From Peptoniphilus rachelemmaiella (GTDB taxonomy: Bacteria > Bacillota > Clostridia > Tissierellales > Peptoniphilaceae): a stretch of DNA of 64,000 nt. Shown piece after piece: positions 33,978 to 44,202 of this stretch; position 1 is the first letter of the stretch, and the number at the start of each line of letters is the position of its first letter. The position numbers and the translations under genes were made by a program. The stretch lies in assembly GCF_943169845.1 (NCBI RefSeq), contig NZ_CALPBW010000008.1, positions 1 through 64,000 of the forward strand, written 5' to 3'. The notes under the pieces were generated by a model. It was not told the origin of the DNA. It made no database searches and saw only the letters and a program-made list of their open reading frames with translations.

Positions 33978-34967
33978 TTAAATGTCGAAGTAATAGCTGT
34001 TTTCCAATTTGTCGTGAATGGCGGCCAACAGATTATCGTAGTCCTCGTCTTGAATAAAGAGGACGTCCAGATCGCGCTTTCTTACGCCGTCGCGAATACG
34101 CTTCACATCCGCAGGTTGCACGGAATTCAGATACACCAGCGCCAAATCCGCGCCGTCTAAATTGCTTTCGATGCTTTCCTTGGATACCTCGCCGACATGG
34201 ACCACGTCACTTCCCGCATCCTTCAGGGCATTGATTTGCTCCGTCACCACATCGCCTTTGCCGAAGACGCTGAGCTGAAGGTGTTCGAGAAATTCATCGT
34301 CGTCCACCGGCGCCAGATCGTTGTCGTAATCCGTGGTGAGCACATTCTCGCCGTCCATATTGTGGATCCAAATGACCCGGCCCCCTTGGGGATCCCGTTG
34401 CCAATAAGCGTAGTCCACAATGTCGCCTTCGCCTACATTTAAATTGCCCAGGCTCACGTCTTCCAAATTGATGCGCAGGCTGCCTCCTTCTCCTTCGCCT
34501 TCGATGTAGAGGCCGCGGAAGTCGGGATCGTAGAGCACCCGTGCGTAGGGAATCACCCGCCGTTCGCTTTCCGGGGTTTCTTCGGCTTTTTGCACAAGTT
34601 CGTAATTATAAATGTTTTTCAGATGGTTGTTGTTATACACCTGTTTCACTACTTTGGCGCGAACTTCATCGCCTTCGCCGATGTTTTGCAGGCGCAAGAC
34701 TTTTTCCGGAATAAACACATTGTCGTCGCCTAAGGTGCCGCCGCCGAGGCGGAGGCGAACACGGCCCACGTAGTAGTCGTCGTCATTTGCGGAAATTTGC
34801 GGCGCTTCCGAGTAGGTGGTGTCCGATTCGATGTCGTAGAGAAGCTCCATGAGGTCGAAGAGCTTTTCTATGCGGCCCCGGCGCTCGAAGAGATTCTCGC
34901 CGGTCATGCCGTCGATGCAGGTTTTCATTTCACTTTTGATTTCGTTTACCATATAGTTTTTGTTCAT
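33978..34967 (-). CDS. conserved acidic protein of unknown function upstream of cysS
   Basis: A 329-residue acidic protein with no signal peptide or membrane helix. The N-terminal third is helical and acidic; the middle is beta-rich (DDYYVGRVRLRLGGGTLGDD, GGSLRINLEDVSLGNLNVGE). The C-terminus reads LDGADLALVYLNSVQPADVK and RDLDVLFIQDEDYDNL, which recalls the short Rossmann-like DUF2325 domain, but the cysteine/histidine pattern of that family is missing. I do not assign a function. ATG 34967 has GGAG 9 nt upstream; an ATG five codons earlier is the alternative. It probably heads the cysS operon. Confidence 0.65.
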   Translation of the reverse strand: MNKNYMVNEIKSEMKTCIDGMTGENLFERRGRIEKLFDLMELLYDIESDTTYSEAPQISANDDDYYVGRVRLRLGGGTLGDDNVFIPEKVLRLQNIGEGDEVRAKVVKQVYNNNHLKNIYNYELVQKAEETPESERRVIPYARVLYDPDFRGLYIEGEGEGGSLRINLEDVSLGNLNVGEGDIVDYAYWQRDPQGGRVIWIHNMDGENVLTTDYDNDLAPVDDDEFLEHLQLSVFGKGDVVTEQINALKDAGSDVVHVGEVSKESIESNLDGADLALVYLNSVQPADVKRIRDGVRKRDLDVLFIQDEDYDNLLAAIHDKLENSYYFDI

Positions 34968-35087
34968 TTGTTCTTTCTCCATTTCTACATTTTATCTTTT
35001 CTATTTTATCACGTCCCGCCCTTTATCTCCACCGCAGGGAGCATTGTCTATGCTTTTTATGGGAATTCACAAATTTATAATGGTTTA

Positions 35088-35124
35088 TAAAAAAATCCCC
35101 TTACCGCGGTGGTAAAGGGATTTT
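35088..35124 (-). terminator. terminator after groEL
   Basis: On the minus strand AAATCCCTTTACC-ACCGC-GGTAAGGGGATTTTTTT forms a long stem ending in a T tract. Confidence 0.9.
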
Positions 35125-35137
35125 GTGATTGAGCTGA

Positions 35138-36781
<1,644 letters not shown>

Positions 36782-36788
36782 CTATTAC

Positions 36789-37070
36789 TTAGTTTAATTT
36801 TGCCAGCAGGTCTTGGTATTTTAATACGATGACGGTTTCGCCGTCCATTTCCACTTCGTTGCCTGCGTATTTACTGTAGATGACTTTGTCCCCTTCGGCG
36901 ACATCGCAGTGAATGTCTTCGGAATTTTTTAATTCCTCGCTCACGGCGATGACCGTGGCCACATTGGACTCTTCTTTTGCCGTATCGGGCAAGACGATGC
37001 CGCTTGCCGTGACGTTTTCTTTCTCTATTTTTTGAATTACAACACGTTCACCTAATGGTTTAATGGTCAT
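36789..37070 (-). CDS. groS: co-chaperonin GroES (10 kDa)
   Basis: A 93-residue co-chaperonin. IKPLGERVVIQKIEKE at the N-terminus, the mobile loop ENVTASGIVLPDTAKEE, and EGDKVIYSKYAGNEVE are typical. The ATG has AGGAGG upstream. First gene of the groSL operon. Confidence 0.98.
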   Translation of the reverse strand: MTIKPLGERVVIQKIEKENVTASGIVLPDTAKEESNVATVIAVSEELKNSEDIHCDVAEGDKVIYSKYAGNEVEMDGETVIVLKYQDLLAKLN

Positions 37071-37091
37071 GATGTGCCTCCTGAAATAATA

Positions 37092-37118
37092 TTAGCACTT
37101 GCACTAATCGAGTGCCAG
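37092..37118 (-). promoter_or_regulatory. CIRCE element (HrcA operator) of groSL
   Basis: TTAGCACTT-N9-GAGTGCCAG matches the CIRCE consensus TTAGCACTC-N9-GAGTGCTAA with three mismatches. It lies between the promoter and groS, so HrcA repression during normal growth is expected. Confidence 0.92.
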
Positions 37119-37129
37119 CTTTCTCTATT

Positions 37130-37157
37130 ATGATACCACAATTTTAAAACTTGTAAA
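37130..37157 (-). promoter_or_regulatory. promoter of groSL
   Basis: On the minus strand TTTACA (37152-37157) and TATCAT (37130-37135) are 16 nt apart, just upstream of the CIRCE element. Confidence 0.6.
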
Positions 37158-37231
37158 CCATCTCAGGTGATTATTTCTCCTGACCGTCGAGCGTCCGGCC
37201 GGTTGGCACCCATTTTCACATTCTCAAGTAC

Positions 37232-37291
37232 ACACTACATATAGATAATTTTGCCAAACATCTTCCATTTATCTCCCATATGTAGTATAAT
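37232..37291 (+). promoter_or_regulatory. two NrdR-box-like sites and -10 box upstream of nrdDG
   Basis: Box 1 (37232-37247, ACACTACATATAGATA) matches about 12 of 16 positions of the NrdR consensus. Box 2 (37273-37288, CTCCCATATGTAGTAT) matches about 10 of 16. Their starts are 41 nt apart, near four helical turns. A -10 box TATAAT (37286-37291) overlaps box 2, so binding would block transcription. NrdR repression of RNR genes is known widely; it is inferred here. Confidence 0.6.
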
Positions 37292-37301
37292 CGTCTCGCT
37301 T

Positions 37302-37347
37302 GGGCGACAGCGCCCACTAATCGTAAATGAACACCCGAAGGGGGTGT
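37302..37347 (+). promoter_or_regulatory. two-hairpin leader of nrdDG
   Basis: Hairpin 1 (37302-37315) is GGGCG-ACAG-CGCCC and hairpin 2 (37331-37347) is ACACCC-GAAGG-GGGTGT. Both lie in the transcribed leader before the GGAGG at 37372-37376. No T tract follows, so they are not terminators. They may stabilise the RNA or act in translation; the role is unknown. Confidence 0.45.
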
Positions 37348-37382
37348 CGAAAAAGCAACAGTGATCTTATTCGGAGGAAAAA

Positions 37383-39542
37383 ATGAGCAATTTAAGGATT
37401 ATTAAGCGCAACGGCGAATCCGTGGATTTCGACGGATCGAAAATTGTCGTGGCCATTGAAAAGGCCATGCACTCACCTACGGGCTATTTCGTGGAAAATC
37501 AGGCCGACTTGGTGGCAAAGGAAATCGAAGAGGAAATTTTACACCACGATTTATCTTCCACGGTGCTTCAAGTGGAAAAGCGTGTCTTCGAAAAATTAAT
37601 CGAGAAAAACAACATCGCCACGGCCAAGGCCTATGAGTCCTACCGTTCGGTGCAATCCTTTAAACGGGAAAACAACTCCACCGACTCCTCCATCGAAAGC
37701 CTTTTAACTTATTCCGATGCGGATTTAATGGACGAAAATTCCAATAAAAATGCCGTGGTGGTCTCCACCCAGCGGGACCTCATCGCCGGGGAAGTGTCGA
37801 AAGACATCGCCCGCCGCCGCATCCTGCCCACAGACATCGTCACCGCCCACGACTCCGGCGCCATTCACGTCCACGACATGGACTACTACATTCAACCCAT
37901 GTTCAATTGCTGCTTGATTAATCTTGAAGATATGCTGAAAAACGGCACGGTGGTCAACGGCAAGATGATCGAATCGCCGAAGAGCTTCCAAACGGCCTGC
38001 ACCATTACCACGCAAATCATCGCCCAAGTGGCATCGGGCCAATTCGGCGGCCAATCCATTAACGGCATCGACCGCATCTTGGCGCCCTATGTGCGCCGAA
38101 GCTACGAAAAATACTTAAGCGCTACCATTTCCGAGCAGCTGGACATTTACGGCATGGAAAAAGCGGACATGGCCATGGCGGAAAAGGTGGCGTGGAACCG
38201 CACGAAGCGGGAAATTAAATCGGGTGTGCAAACCATTCAATACCAAATCAACACCCTCATGACCACCAACGGCCAAGCGCCTTTCGTTACCCTGTTTATG
38301 TACTTCGATCCCGAAAGCGACTACGCCTACGAGGCCTCCCTCATTACGGAAGAAATCCTTCGCCAACGAATCGACGGCATTAAAAACAAACAAGGGGTCA
38401 AGGTCACGCCGGCTTTCCCGAAACTGATCTACGTCTTAGACGAACACAACATCCACGAAGACAGCCCCTACTACTACCTTACCCGCCTCGCCGCCACCTG
38501 CACGGCAAAGCGCATGTACCCCGACTACATTTCCGCCAAGAAAATGAAGGAAATCTACGAAGGCAATGTGTTCTCCCCCATGGGCTGCCGCTCCTTCCTC
38601 TCTCCCTGGAAAGACGAAGATGGCAATTACAAATTCGACGGCCGCTTTAACATGGGCGTCGTGAGCGTGAACCTGGCACAAATCGGCATCTTGGCAGGCC
38701 ACGACGAAGAGGCTTACTTCGAGCTGTTAAACAAGCGATTGGAGCTGGTGAAAAAAGCCCTTTTGATTCGCTACGAACGCCTGAAGGAAGTCACCAGCGA
38801 CGTCTCCCCCATTCACTGGCAAGACGGCGCCATCGCCCGCTTAGAGCCCGGCGAAAAAATCGCCGATTATTTGGAAGGCGGCTACTCCACCTTATCTTTG
38901 GGCTACATTGGCCTTTACGAAGCCACCAAATGCGTCGTCGGCACCTCCCACACCACGAAAGAAGGCCACGCCTTCGCCATGCGCGTCATGCACGCCATGC
39001 GTGATGCCGTGGACAGCTGGAAAGCGGAATCCGGCCTTGGCTTCGCCCTCTACGGCACGCCGGCGGAATCTTTGACCCACCGCTTCTGCTCCATCGACAA
39101 AGCCACCTTCGGCGACATCGAAGACATTACGGACAAGGGCTACTACACCAACAGCTACCACGTGGACGTACGGGAAGAGATCAACGCCTTCGACAAATTC
39201 GATTTCGAAAGCGAATTCCAAAAAATCTCCACCGGCGGCTGCATCAGCTATGTAGAAATTCCCAACATGACCAACAATATCGACGCCGTCATGACCATGA
39301 TCGGCTACATTTACGATCACATTTCCTACGCGGAATTTAACACGAAATCCGACTACTGCCACGAATGCGGCTTCGACGGCGAAATCACTGTGAACGACGA
39401 CGGCGATTGGGAGTGCCCCCAATGCGGCAACAAAGATCGCACCAAGCTTACCGTCATTCGCAGAACCTGCGGCTATTTAGGCGAAAACTTCTGGAATGAA
39501 GGCCGCACCAAAGAAATCGACGCCCGCGTCCTGCATATTTAA
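37383..39542 (+). CDS. nrdD: anaerobic (class III) ribonucleoside-triphosphate reductase
   Basis: A 719-residue glycyl-radical enzyme that reduces NTPs to dNTPs without oxygen. Residues about 3-95 are an ATP-cone (LRIIKRNGESVDFDGSKIV) for allosteric control. The catalytic barrel follows. Four zinc cysteines are in CHECGF and CPQCGN (about 660-685), and the glycyl-radical loop RTCGYLGENFWNEGR is near the C-terminus (radical Gly about residue 697). The ATG has GGAGG upstream. It is followed directly by its activase nrdG. Confidence 0.98.
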   Translation: MSNLRIIKRNGESVDFDGSKIVVAIEKAMHSPTGYFVENQADLVAKEIEEEILHHDLSSTVLQVEKRVFEKLIEKNNIATAKAYESYRSVQSFKRENNSTDSSIESLLTYSDADLMDENSNKNAVVVSTQRDLIAGEVSKDIARRRILPTDIVTAHDSGAIHVHDMDYYIQPMFNCCLINLEDMLKNGTVVNGKMIESPKSFQTACTITTQIIAQVASGQFGGQSINGIDRILAPYVRRSYEKYLSATISEQLDIYGMEKADMAMAEKVAWNRTKREIKSGVQTIQYQINTLMTTNGQAPFVTLFMYFDPESDYAYEASLITEEILRQRIDGIKNKQGVKVTPAFPKLIYVLDEHNIHEDSPYYYLTRLAATCTAKRMYPDYISAKKMKEIYEGNVFSPMGCRSFLSPWKDEDGNYKFDGRFNMGVVSVNLAQIGILAGHDEEAYFELLNKRLELVKKALLIRYERLKEVTSDVSPIHWQDGAIARLEPGEKIADYLEGGYSTLSLGYIGLYEATKCVVGTSHTTKEGHAFAMRVMHAMRDAVDSWKAESGLGFALYGTPAESLTHRFCSIDKATFGDIEDITDKGYYTNSYHVDVREEINAFDKFDFESEFQKISTGGCISYVEIPNMTNNIDAVMTMIGYIYDHISYAEFNTKSDYCHECGFDGEITVNDDGDWECPQCGNKDRTKLTVIRRTCGYLGENFWNEGRTKEIDARVLHI

Positions 39543-40049
39543 ATGGACTACGGCAATTATGCACAAATTCGGCCCCTGGATGTGGCAAACGGCCCGGGCA
39601 TCCGCGTGTCGGTCTTCGTCACCGGCTGCAGTCGAAAATGCAAAAACTGTTTCAACGAACTCTATCAGGATCCCGCCTACGGCGAGGTTTGGACTGACGA
39701 GACCACTGAAACATTAATCAAATATTTAAGCCGCCCGGAGGTTGCGGGCCTCACCCTTTTAGGCGGCGAACCCATGGAAAACACCTGGCTACGACGGGTT
39801 TTAGCGGATGTAAAAAAACAAATCCCGACCTCCGTGTGGATTTACTCCGGCTACACCTTCGAAGAGATCCTCGACGATCCTGAAAAAGTGAAGCTCCTCG
39901 AATCCTGTGACGTTCTCGTGGACGGGCCCTTTGTGGAGGCGAAGAAAAATTTGAAACTCGCCTTTCGGGGCAGCGAAAACCAACGCATCTTGGACATCCC
40001 CAAGAGCCTGAAAGCCCATACAGCCATAAAAAAAGAGAGAGACGAGTAA
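39543..40049 (+). CDS. nrdG: anaerobic RNR activating protein (radical SAM)
   Basis: A 168-residue radical-SAM activase that makes the glycyl radical on NrdD. The CX3CX2C cluster motif is CSRKCKNC within FVTGCSRKCKNCFN, and LTLLGGEPME is the SAM-binding GGE motif. Its ATG follows the nrdD stop with no gap and no good ribosome site, so translational coupling is likely. The stop codon lies in the loop of the terminator hairpin. Confidence 0.97.
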   Translation: MDYGNYAQIRPLDVANGPGIRVSVFVTGCSRKCKNCFNELYQDPAYGEVWTDETTETLIKYLSRPEVAGLTLLGGEPMENTWLRRVLADVKKQIPTSVWIYSGYTFEEILDDPEKVKLLESCDVLVDGPFVEAKKNLKLAFRGSENQRILDIPKSLKAHTAIKKERDE

Positions 40050-40064
40050 GTCCCTCTCTTTTCT
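40031..40064 (+). terminator. terminator of nrdDG overlapping the stop codon
   Basis: AAGAGAG-A-GAC ... GTC-C-CTCTCTT (40033-40060) then TTTCTT. The nrdG TAA is in the loop. Confidence 0.75.
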
Positions 40065-40098
40065 TATGGAAAAAATTGGTTCTATGTCAACCATTGGG

Positions 40099-40126
40099 GA
40101 GTCTAGTGAAAACTAGGCTCCTTTTT
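40099..40126. terminator. hairpin inside ISL3 end with T tract
   Basis: GAGTCTAGT-GAAA-ACTAGGCTC then CTTTTTG. It reads as a terminator on the plus strand and may insulate the cargo from nrdDG transcription. Confidence 0.6.
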
Positions 40127-40146
40127 GTTTTCCTAAAAGCCATTCA

Positions 40147-40521
40147 TCACCGGTCGTTTGAACAAACGAAGAGTAATTTGGTTTGAAAATGATGAAAGTT
40201 GCACATCCCAAAGGCGACACGCTTCGTCATCTGTTTGCCCTTGGCGGCAAAGGAAAGGGGGGCTTCAAAGCGCACCCCCCAATCCTTGCAATCATAGCGT
40301 GTCTTCTTAATCCGCAGAAGCACGTGCTTTCGGCGCATCGGTGCATCCCGAAGCACCTGCTCCCGGTGATCATGGACCCAGGCATGGGACGAACCGCAGT
40401 GTGGACAAACCAAATCATGAACGGGCTTACAATCAATGGTAATCAGGCGCTTTTCTTCTGAAGCGCCGGTCACCTCGACATCTTGGATTCCTAAAAGTAA
40501 TGTGGTAATATTGTTTTGCAC
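40147..40521 (-). pseudogene. ISL3 transposase with large in-frame internal deletion
   Basis: A 124-residue frame. Residues 1-about 98 are the N-terminal zinc-binding and helix-turn-helix entry region of an ISL3 transposase (CPHCGSSHAWVHDHR with two Cys; the usual later CxxC is reduced to C plus W in DCKDWG). It then jumps to the C-terminal KRVAFGMCNFHHFQTKLLF. About 300 residues with the DDE catalytic core are missing. The frame is kept across the junction. The GTG start at 40521 has a GGGGG site. It cannot transpose, but could still bind the IS ends. Confidence 0.85.
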
Positions 40522-40607
40522 TTGTTTGGCCCCCTTTATTTTATTGTGGTGATTTAATTTTAGGCGATAGGGAAAACAAGTGCTATCTTTTTGCATAAAA
40601 ATATCCA

Positions 40608-41162
40608 TTGAGGAGGTTACTCCCCAATGGATGTTATAGAGCCAATTTATACAATTATTTTAAAGAAAATGATATTGAGAAAGTTTCTCTTGCATTTGGC
40701 GCATCAATTGGCGGAGTCGTGTTATTGGAATTATTAAAATACAAGGATATAAAGATAGCTAAAGCCTTATTTGAGGGATGTAGCCTATGTCAAAATGCGA
40801 GTGTTTTAGAGTTTATTATAAGAAGTATTTTTCTTTATGAACGGGAAAAAGCAATTAAAAATAATGACTCAGCTAATAGAAAAATTATAAGCATATACAG
40901 AGAAACAATGGGTCGAATGATGGTTGAAACTTTAATCAGAATAGATAAACAAAGCATTAAAAACATCTGTCATGATTGTGCATTTGTGGATCTTCCAAAG
41001 TTATCAGAAGCCGAACAAAAGATGTGCATATTCTGTTATGGTTTTAAAGAAATTAATTTAAAATATGCGAAGAAACTGACTTTTAACGAATATCCATACG
41101 CAACATTAAAAATATGGGATGGGCAAAACCATTGTACAAAGATGACAACGAATATAGAATAG
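40608..41162 (+). pseudogene. alpha/beta hydrolase truncated at its 5' end by the ISL3 element
   Basis: The native reading begins at 40644, right at the outer end of the ISL3 left repeat; the 12 codons before it come from the IS. Compared with the full-length paralogue at 41871 about 65 N-terminal residues are gone, including the oxyanion segment. The rest keeps the nucleophile elbow FGASIGG and aligns as YFKENDIEKVSLAFGASIGG against WLKEHKIEKVDLLYGCSMGG. The end ...WDGQNHC may hold the base His. The product is probably inactive. Confidence 0.75.
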
Positions 41163-41222
41163 TATTGCCAAATGATAAAATCTGAGATTGATTAAAACAT
41201 GTTGTTGAAAGGGATGTTAGCA

Positions 41223-41840
41223 GTGAATGATAAAAGCAATAAAAAGTTTTGGGATAAATTCGCCAAGCTGTACGCTCCTTTTATGAAGAAGGATAAAGGA
41301 GTTTATGATAAAGTTTGTGAGTATATTCGTCCTTACTTGAATAGAAATATGAACGTACTTGAACTTGCTTGCGGTTCAGGTCAATTATCCTTTAACCTTT
41401 CAAAATATACGAAAAGTTGGAATGGGACTGATTTTTCGGAACAAATGATTTTAGAAGCAAGGAAGCGTGGAGAATACGAAAACCTTACCTTTGAAGTAGC
41501 CGATGCAACATCATTAAATTTTGTAGATGGAGAATTTGATTGTGTGGTCATTGCTAATGCACTTCATATAATGCCAAATCCTGATAAGGCAATGATAGAA
41601 ATATACAGAGTATTAAAACCTAATGGTATTTTGTTTGCTCCTACTTTTTTATGGAAAGAGGGAAAGCAAAGTAAATTCAAGAAATGGCTAATGTCCGTTG
41701 CGGGATTTAAGATGTATCAAGAATGGAATAAAAAACAATTTAAAGATTTTATTGAGAAGCATGGATTTTCAGTAGTTGAAATGAATTTGATACATGGAGG
41801 GCTTGCACCCATAGGCGTTATGATTGCTTATAAAAAGTAA
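41223..41840 (+). CDS. class I SAM-dependent methyltransferase (UbiE/Methyltransf_11 type)
   Basis: A 205-residue methyltransferase. The SAM motif I is VLELACGSGQ, then TDFSEQMILEARKR (motif with acidic ribose ligand), and VVIANALHIMPNPDKAMIEI and RVLKPNGILFAPTF are motifs II-III. The substrate is unknown; relatives methylate small molecules or lipids. GTG 41223 is chosen because AAGGGA lies about 8 nt upstream; in-frame ATGs at 41199 and 41214 lack one. Second gene of the AT-rich island. Confidence 0.82.
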   Translation: MNDKSNKKFWDKFAKLYAPFMKKDKGVYDKVCEYIRPYLNRNMNVLELACGSGQLSFNLSKYTKSWNGTDFSEQMILEARKRGEYENLTFEVADATSLNFVDGEFDCVVIANALHIMPNPDKAMIEIYRVLKPNGILFAPTFLWKEGKQSKFKKWLMSVAGFKMYQEWNKKQFKDFIEKHGFSVVEMNLIHGGLAPIGVMIAYKK

Positions 41841-41870
41841 TATTAAAATTGGGATTTTGGAGGAGAGTTA

Positions 41871-42638
41871 GTGAACATACATGAGTTTGGAGCTGATAAA
41901 AATAAAATAATTGTGTTGATTCATCCTTCATTAGTCATGTGGGACTATTTTGAATACATTTTATCTATACTTAAAGAAGAGTATCATATTATTGTTCCTG
42001 CACTTCCCGGATATGATGAGGAAAATCCAAACGAAAATTTTACAAGTGTAGAAGAAATTGCCGATAATTTATTAGGATGGCTGAAAGAACATAAAATTGA
42101 GAAAGTTGATCTTTTGTATGGTTGCTCTATGGGCGGCTCTATCGCTTTAAAAATGTTCTCCAATCACGGAATTAAAATAAGGAACATTATTTGCGATGGA
42201 GCAATAACACCATATCAGCTTCCTTGGATTGTTACAAGAATGATTGCCATAAGAGATTTTCTTATGATTTCTATAGGTAAAATTGGAGGACTAAAGCTTC
42301 TTGAAAAATCATTTTCTACAGATGAATACAGCGAAGAGGAATTGAAGTATGTTGCTAAAGTCCTTAATTTTATTAGTTATAAAACGATATGGAGAACATT
42401 TGAATCTTGCAACAACTATGTTATGCCAAAGAACGTGTCAGAACATAGCGGTCGTATTCAATATTGGTATGGTGATAAAGAGTCTAAAGCCCGTGCATGG
42501 GATATCAAATATATGAAAACTTACTTTCCAAATACTGAGTTTATTAAATTTGAAAACATGGGACATGGTAGCATGGCAAGTCTTTATCCTGTGAAAATGG
42601 CTAATCAATTCAGAGATTTAATGGAAGTTAAGAAATAA
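41871..42638 (+). CDS. alpha/beta-fold hydrolase
   Basis: A 255-residue cytoplasmic hydrolase. IVLIHPSLVMWDYF gives the oxyanion turn (HPS in place of HG), ALPGYDEENPNE is a typical strand-turn, the nucleophile elbow is YGCSMGGS with Ser86, and the base His is in NMGHGSM near the C-terminus. GTG 41871 has GGAGGAG upstream. It is a paralogue of the truncated hydrolase at 40608. It follows the methyltransferase by 30 nt, so the pair is probably co-transcribed. Substrate unknown. Confidence 0.82.
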   Translation: MNIHEFGADKNKIIVLIHPSLVMWDYFEYILSILKEEYHIIVPALPGYDEENPNENFTSVEEIADNLLGWLKEHKIEKVDLLYGCSMGGSIALKMFSNHGIKIRNIICDGAITPYQLPWIVTRMIAIRDFLMISIGKIGGLKLLEKSFSTDEYSEEELKYVAKVLNFISYKTIWRTFESCNNYVMPKNVSEHSGRIQYWYGDKESKARAWDIKYMKTYFPNTEFIKFENMGHGSMASLYPVKMANQFRDLMEVKK

Positions 42639-42676
42639 AATAATTTGCCATTTTTGGAATTAAGGAGGTATGCATT

Positions 42677-43615
42677 GTGAGTGTTAAATATAAATTAACG
42701 GAATTTTTATTTCGTCATACTGTAAAACCTATGATGAAAAAAGCAATAAAAAATCCGGATGAATATTTTGCTAAACAAGAAAAGAAACAGAAATCTAAAC
42801 TCCCTCTTGAAAAACTTCATAAATCTTATGATTTTGAAGAAAAGTGTATAAGCGGAACTTTGTATTATGTCGTCAAACCAAAAAATAAAGTGGCAAATAG
42901 GCTTGTATTATATTTCTTTGGTGGTGGATATACCATTCCGGGAGATTCCGGTGATTTTGAGTTTGCTCAAGATATGGCTAATCAAAGTCAGGCTGAAGTT
43001 TGGCTTGTATGGTATCCGCTTTTTCCAAAAGCAACCGGCTTGCAAATTATCGACGCAGGTCTAAACGTTTATAGCGAGGCACTTAAGGTGTTTAATGCAG
43101 ATGATATCACATTTTTTGGCTTATCAAGCGGAGCAAGCCTTGCACAAAATATATGTTTGCATATTCTTGAAAACGACATGAGATTATCAATGCCAAAAAG
43201 ATTGATTATGCACTCGCCAACCTTTCGTATTCCTCCAACTAAAGAACAGATGAAAGAGATGGAGAGACTTGATAAGTTTGATTGCATTATTCCGGCTTGC
43301 TACATGAAAGAACAAGATCAAGCAATGCAAAGAATAAATTTAAATAATGTGGAATATATGAAATCGCCAATTGAGTATTCATGGAAAGGGCTACCTGACA
43401 TGTATATTATTTATGGTTCTCATGAAGTATTGATAGCAGAACTGCCTGAAGCAAAAGAAAAAGCTAAAATGGATGGCGTGGTTATGAAAACATACATAGG
43501 AGAAAGAATGATGCATACTTGGGCGGCGGCAGGATTTTTACCTGAGGCAAAGGAAGTAAGAAGAAATATATATGCCGTAATAAGGGGAGATAGAAATGAC
43601 GGCTTTCTCTTGTAA
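42677..43615 (+). CDS. alpha/beta hydrolase, HSL/acetyl-esterase-like
   Basis: A 312-residue esterase-like protein. The oxyanion motif that is usually HGGG reads FGGGYTIPGDS (81-91), so the first His is replaced by Phe. The nucleophile elbow is FGLSSGAS with Ser150. The acid is expected in YIIYGSHEVLIAEL (Glu in place of Asp possible) and the base His in MMHTWAAAG. GTG start with AAGGAGG 7 nt upstream. The N-terminal 45 residues are basic and helical. Different family branch from the other two hydrolases. Confidence 0.8.
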   Translation: MSVKYKLTEFLFRHTVKPMMKKAIKNPDEYFAKQEKKQKSKLPLEKLHKSYDFEEKCISGTLYYVVKPKNKVANRLVLYFFGGGYTIPGDSGDFEFAQDMANQSQAEVWLVWYPLFPKATGLQIIDAGLNVYSEALKVFNADDITFFGLSSGASLAQNICLHILENDMRLSMPKRLIMHSPTFRIPPTKEQMKEMERLDKFDCIIPACYMKEQDQAMQRINLNNVEYMKSPIEYSWKGLPDMYIIYGSHEVLIAELPEAKEKAKMDGVVMKTYIGERMMHTWAAAGFLPEAKEVRRNIYAVIRGDRNDGFLL

Positions 43616-43670
43616 TATTCTACAGGTAGTTTTCAGAAGAAAAGTGGATATTGTGTGGTGATTGATAATT

Positions 43671-44168
43671 ATGTATATGACGATACTGCTTGCCGTTATT
43701 ATGATGATTGGATTGTTTTTATTGCTGTGGGCAGGTGTTGGATTTATTCAAAATAAAAAATTCTTTTCTTCGTGTCCGAAAGAAGTGTTTGATGTTATTA
43801 AACCAAAGAAAAAACGCTTTCGTGGTCAAAATTTAGTTGGATGGGTATTAGCTATTATTGCAATACTATTCATGGGAAGTCCAATTGTCATTGGTGCATT
43901 GGATGGTATTCAAAACAACTTTACTTTCATTCAGTTTTTTAATAGATTTCTAATGATGCTTCTTTTGCTGAAAGCCTTTGATATTGTATTTTTTGATTGG
44001 ATACTTTTGTGCAATCGAGGTTTTAGTTTTTTTGAACATTATTATCCGGAAGTGGTAGATAAGCTTAGTCCTAAACTCTTTGGATATAACAAAAAGGAAC
44101 ACATTATTCAAGTGTTATTTATGATTATCGGATCGTTAGTCATTGCATGGATATGCACATTATTTTAA
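43671..44168 (+). CDS. small multi-pass membrane protein of unknown function
   Basis: A 165-residue protein with four likely transmembrane helices: residues about 5-25 (LLAVIMMIGLFLLLWAGVGF), 55-75 (LVGWVLAIIAILFMG), 90-110 (FNRFLMMLLLLKAFDIVFFD) and 145-163. A basic loop (KPKKKRFRG) lies between the first two. No family is recognised. The ATG 43671 is preceded by GGTGAT; a TTG three codons upstream is the alternative. It sits between an esterase and a methyltransferase gene in the island. Confidence 0.7.
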   Translation: MYMTILLAVIMMIGLFLLLWAGVGFIQNKKFFSSCPKEVFDVIKPKKKRFRGQNLVGWVLAIIAILFMGSPIVIGALDGIQNNFTFIQFFNRFLMMLLLLKAFDIVFFDWILLCNRGFSFFEHYYPEVVDKLSPKLFGYNKKEHIIQVLFMIIGSLVIAWICTLF

Positions 44169-44202
44169 AAACTAAAATCAAATTAGTAGGAGGTGTTTAT
44201 AC

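Larger units (their letters stand above)
40078..40643 (-). mobile_element. internally deleted ISL3-family element (566 bp)
   Basis: The ends are imperfect 25-bp inverted repeats: right end 40078-40102 (starts GGTTCTATGTCAACC) and left end 40619-40643 (ends GTTATAGAGCC). They share the inner CATTGGGGAGT. Between them lies only a 124-codon remnant of the transposase gene. No 8-bp target duplication is visible: the left flank is AAAAAATT and the right flank AATTTATA. The outer left side is nrdG's terminator; the right side is the AT-rich cargo. Confidence 0.85.
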
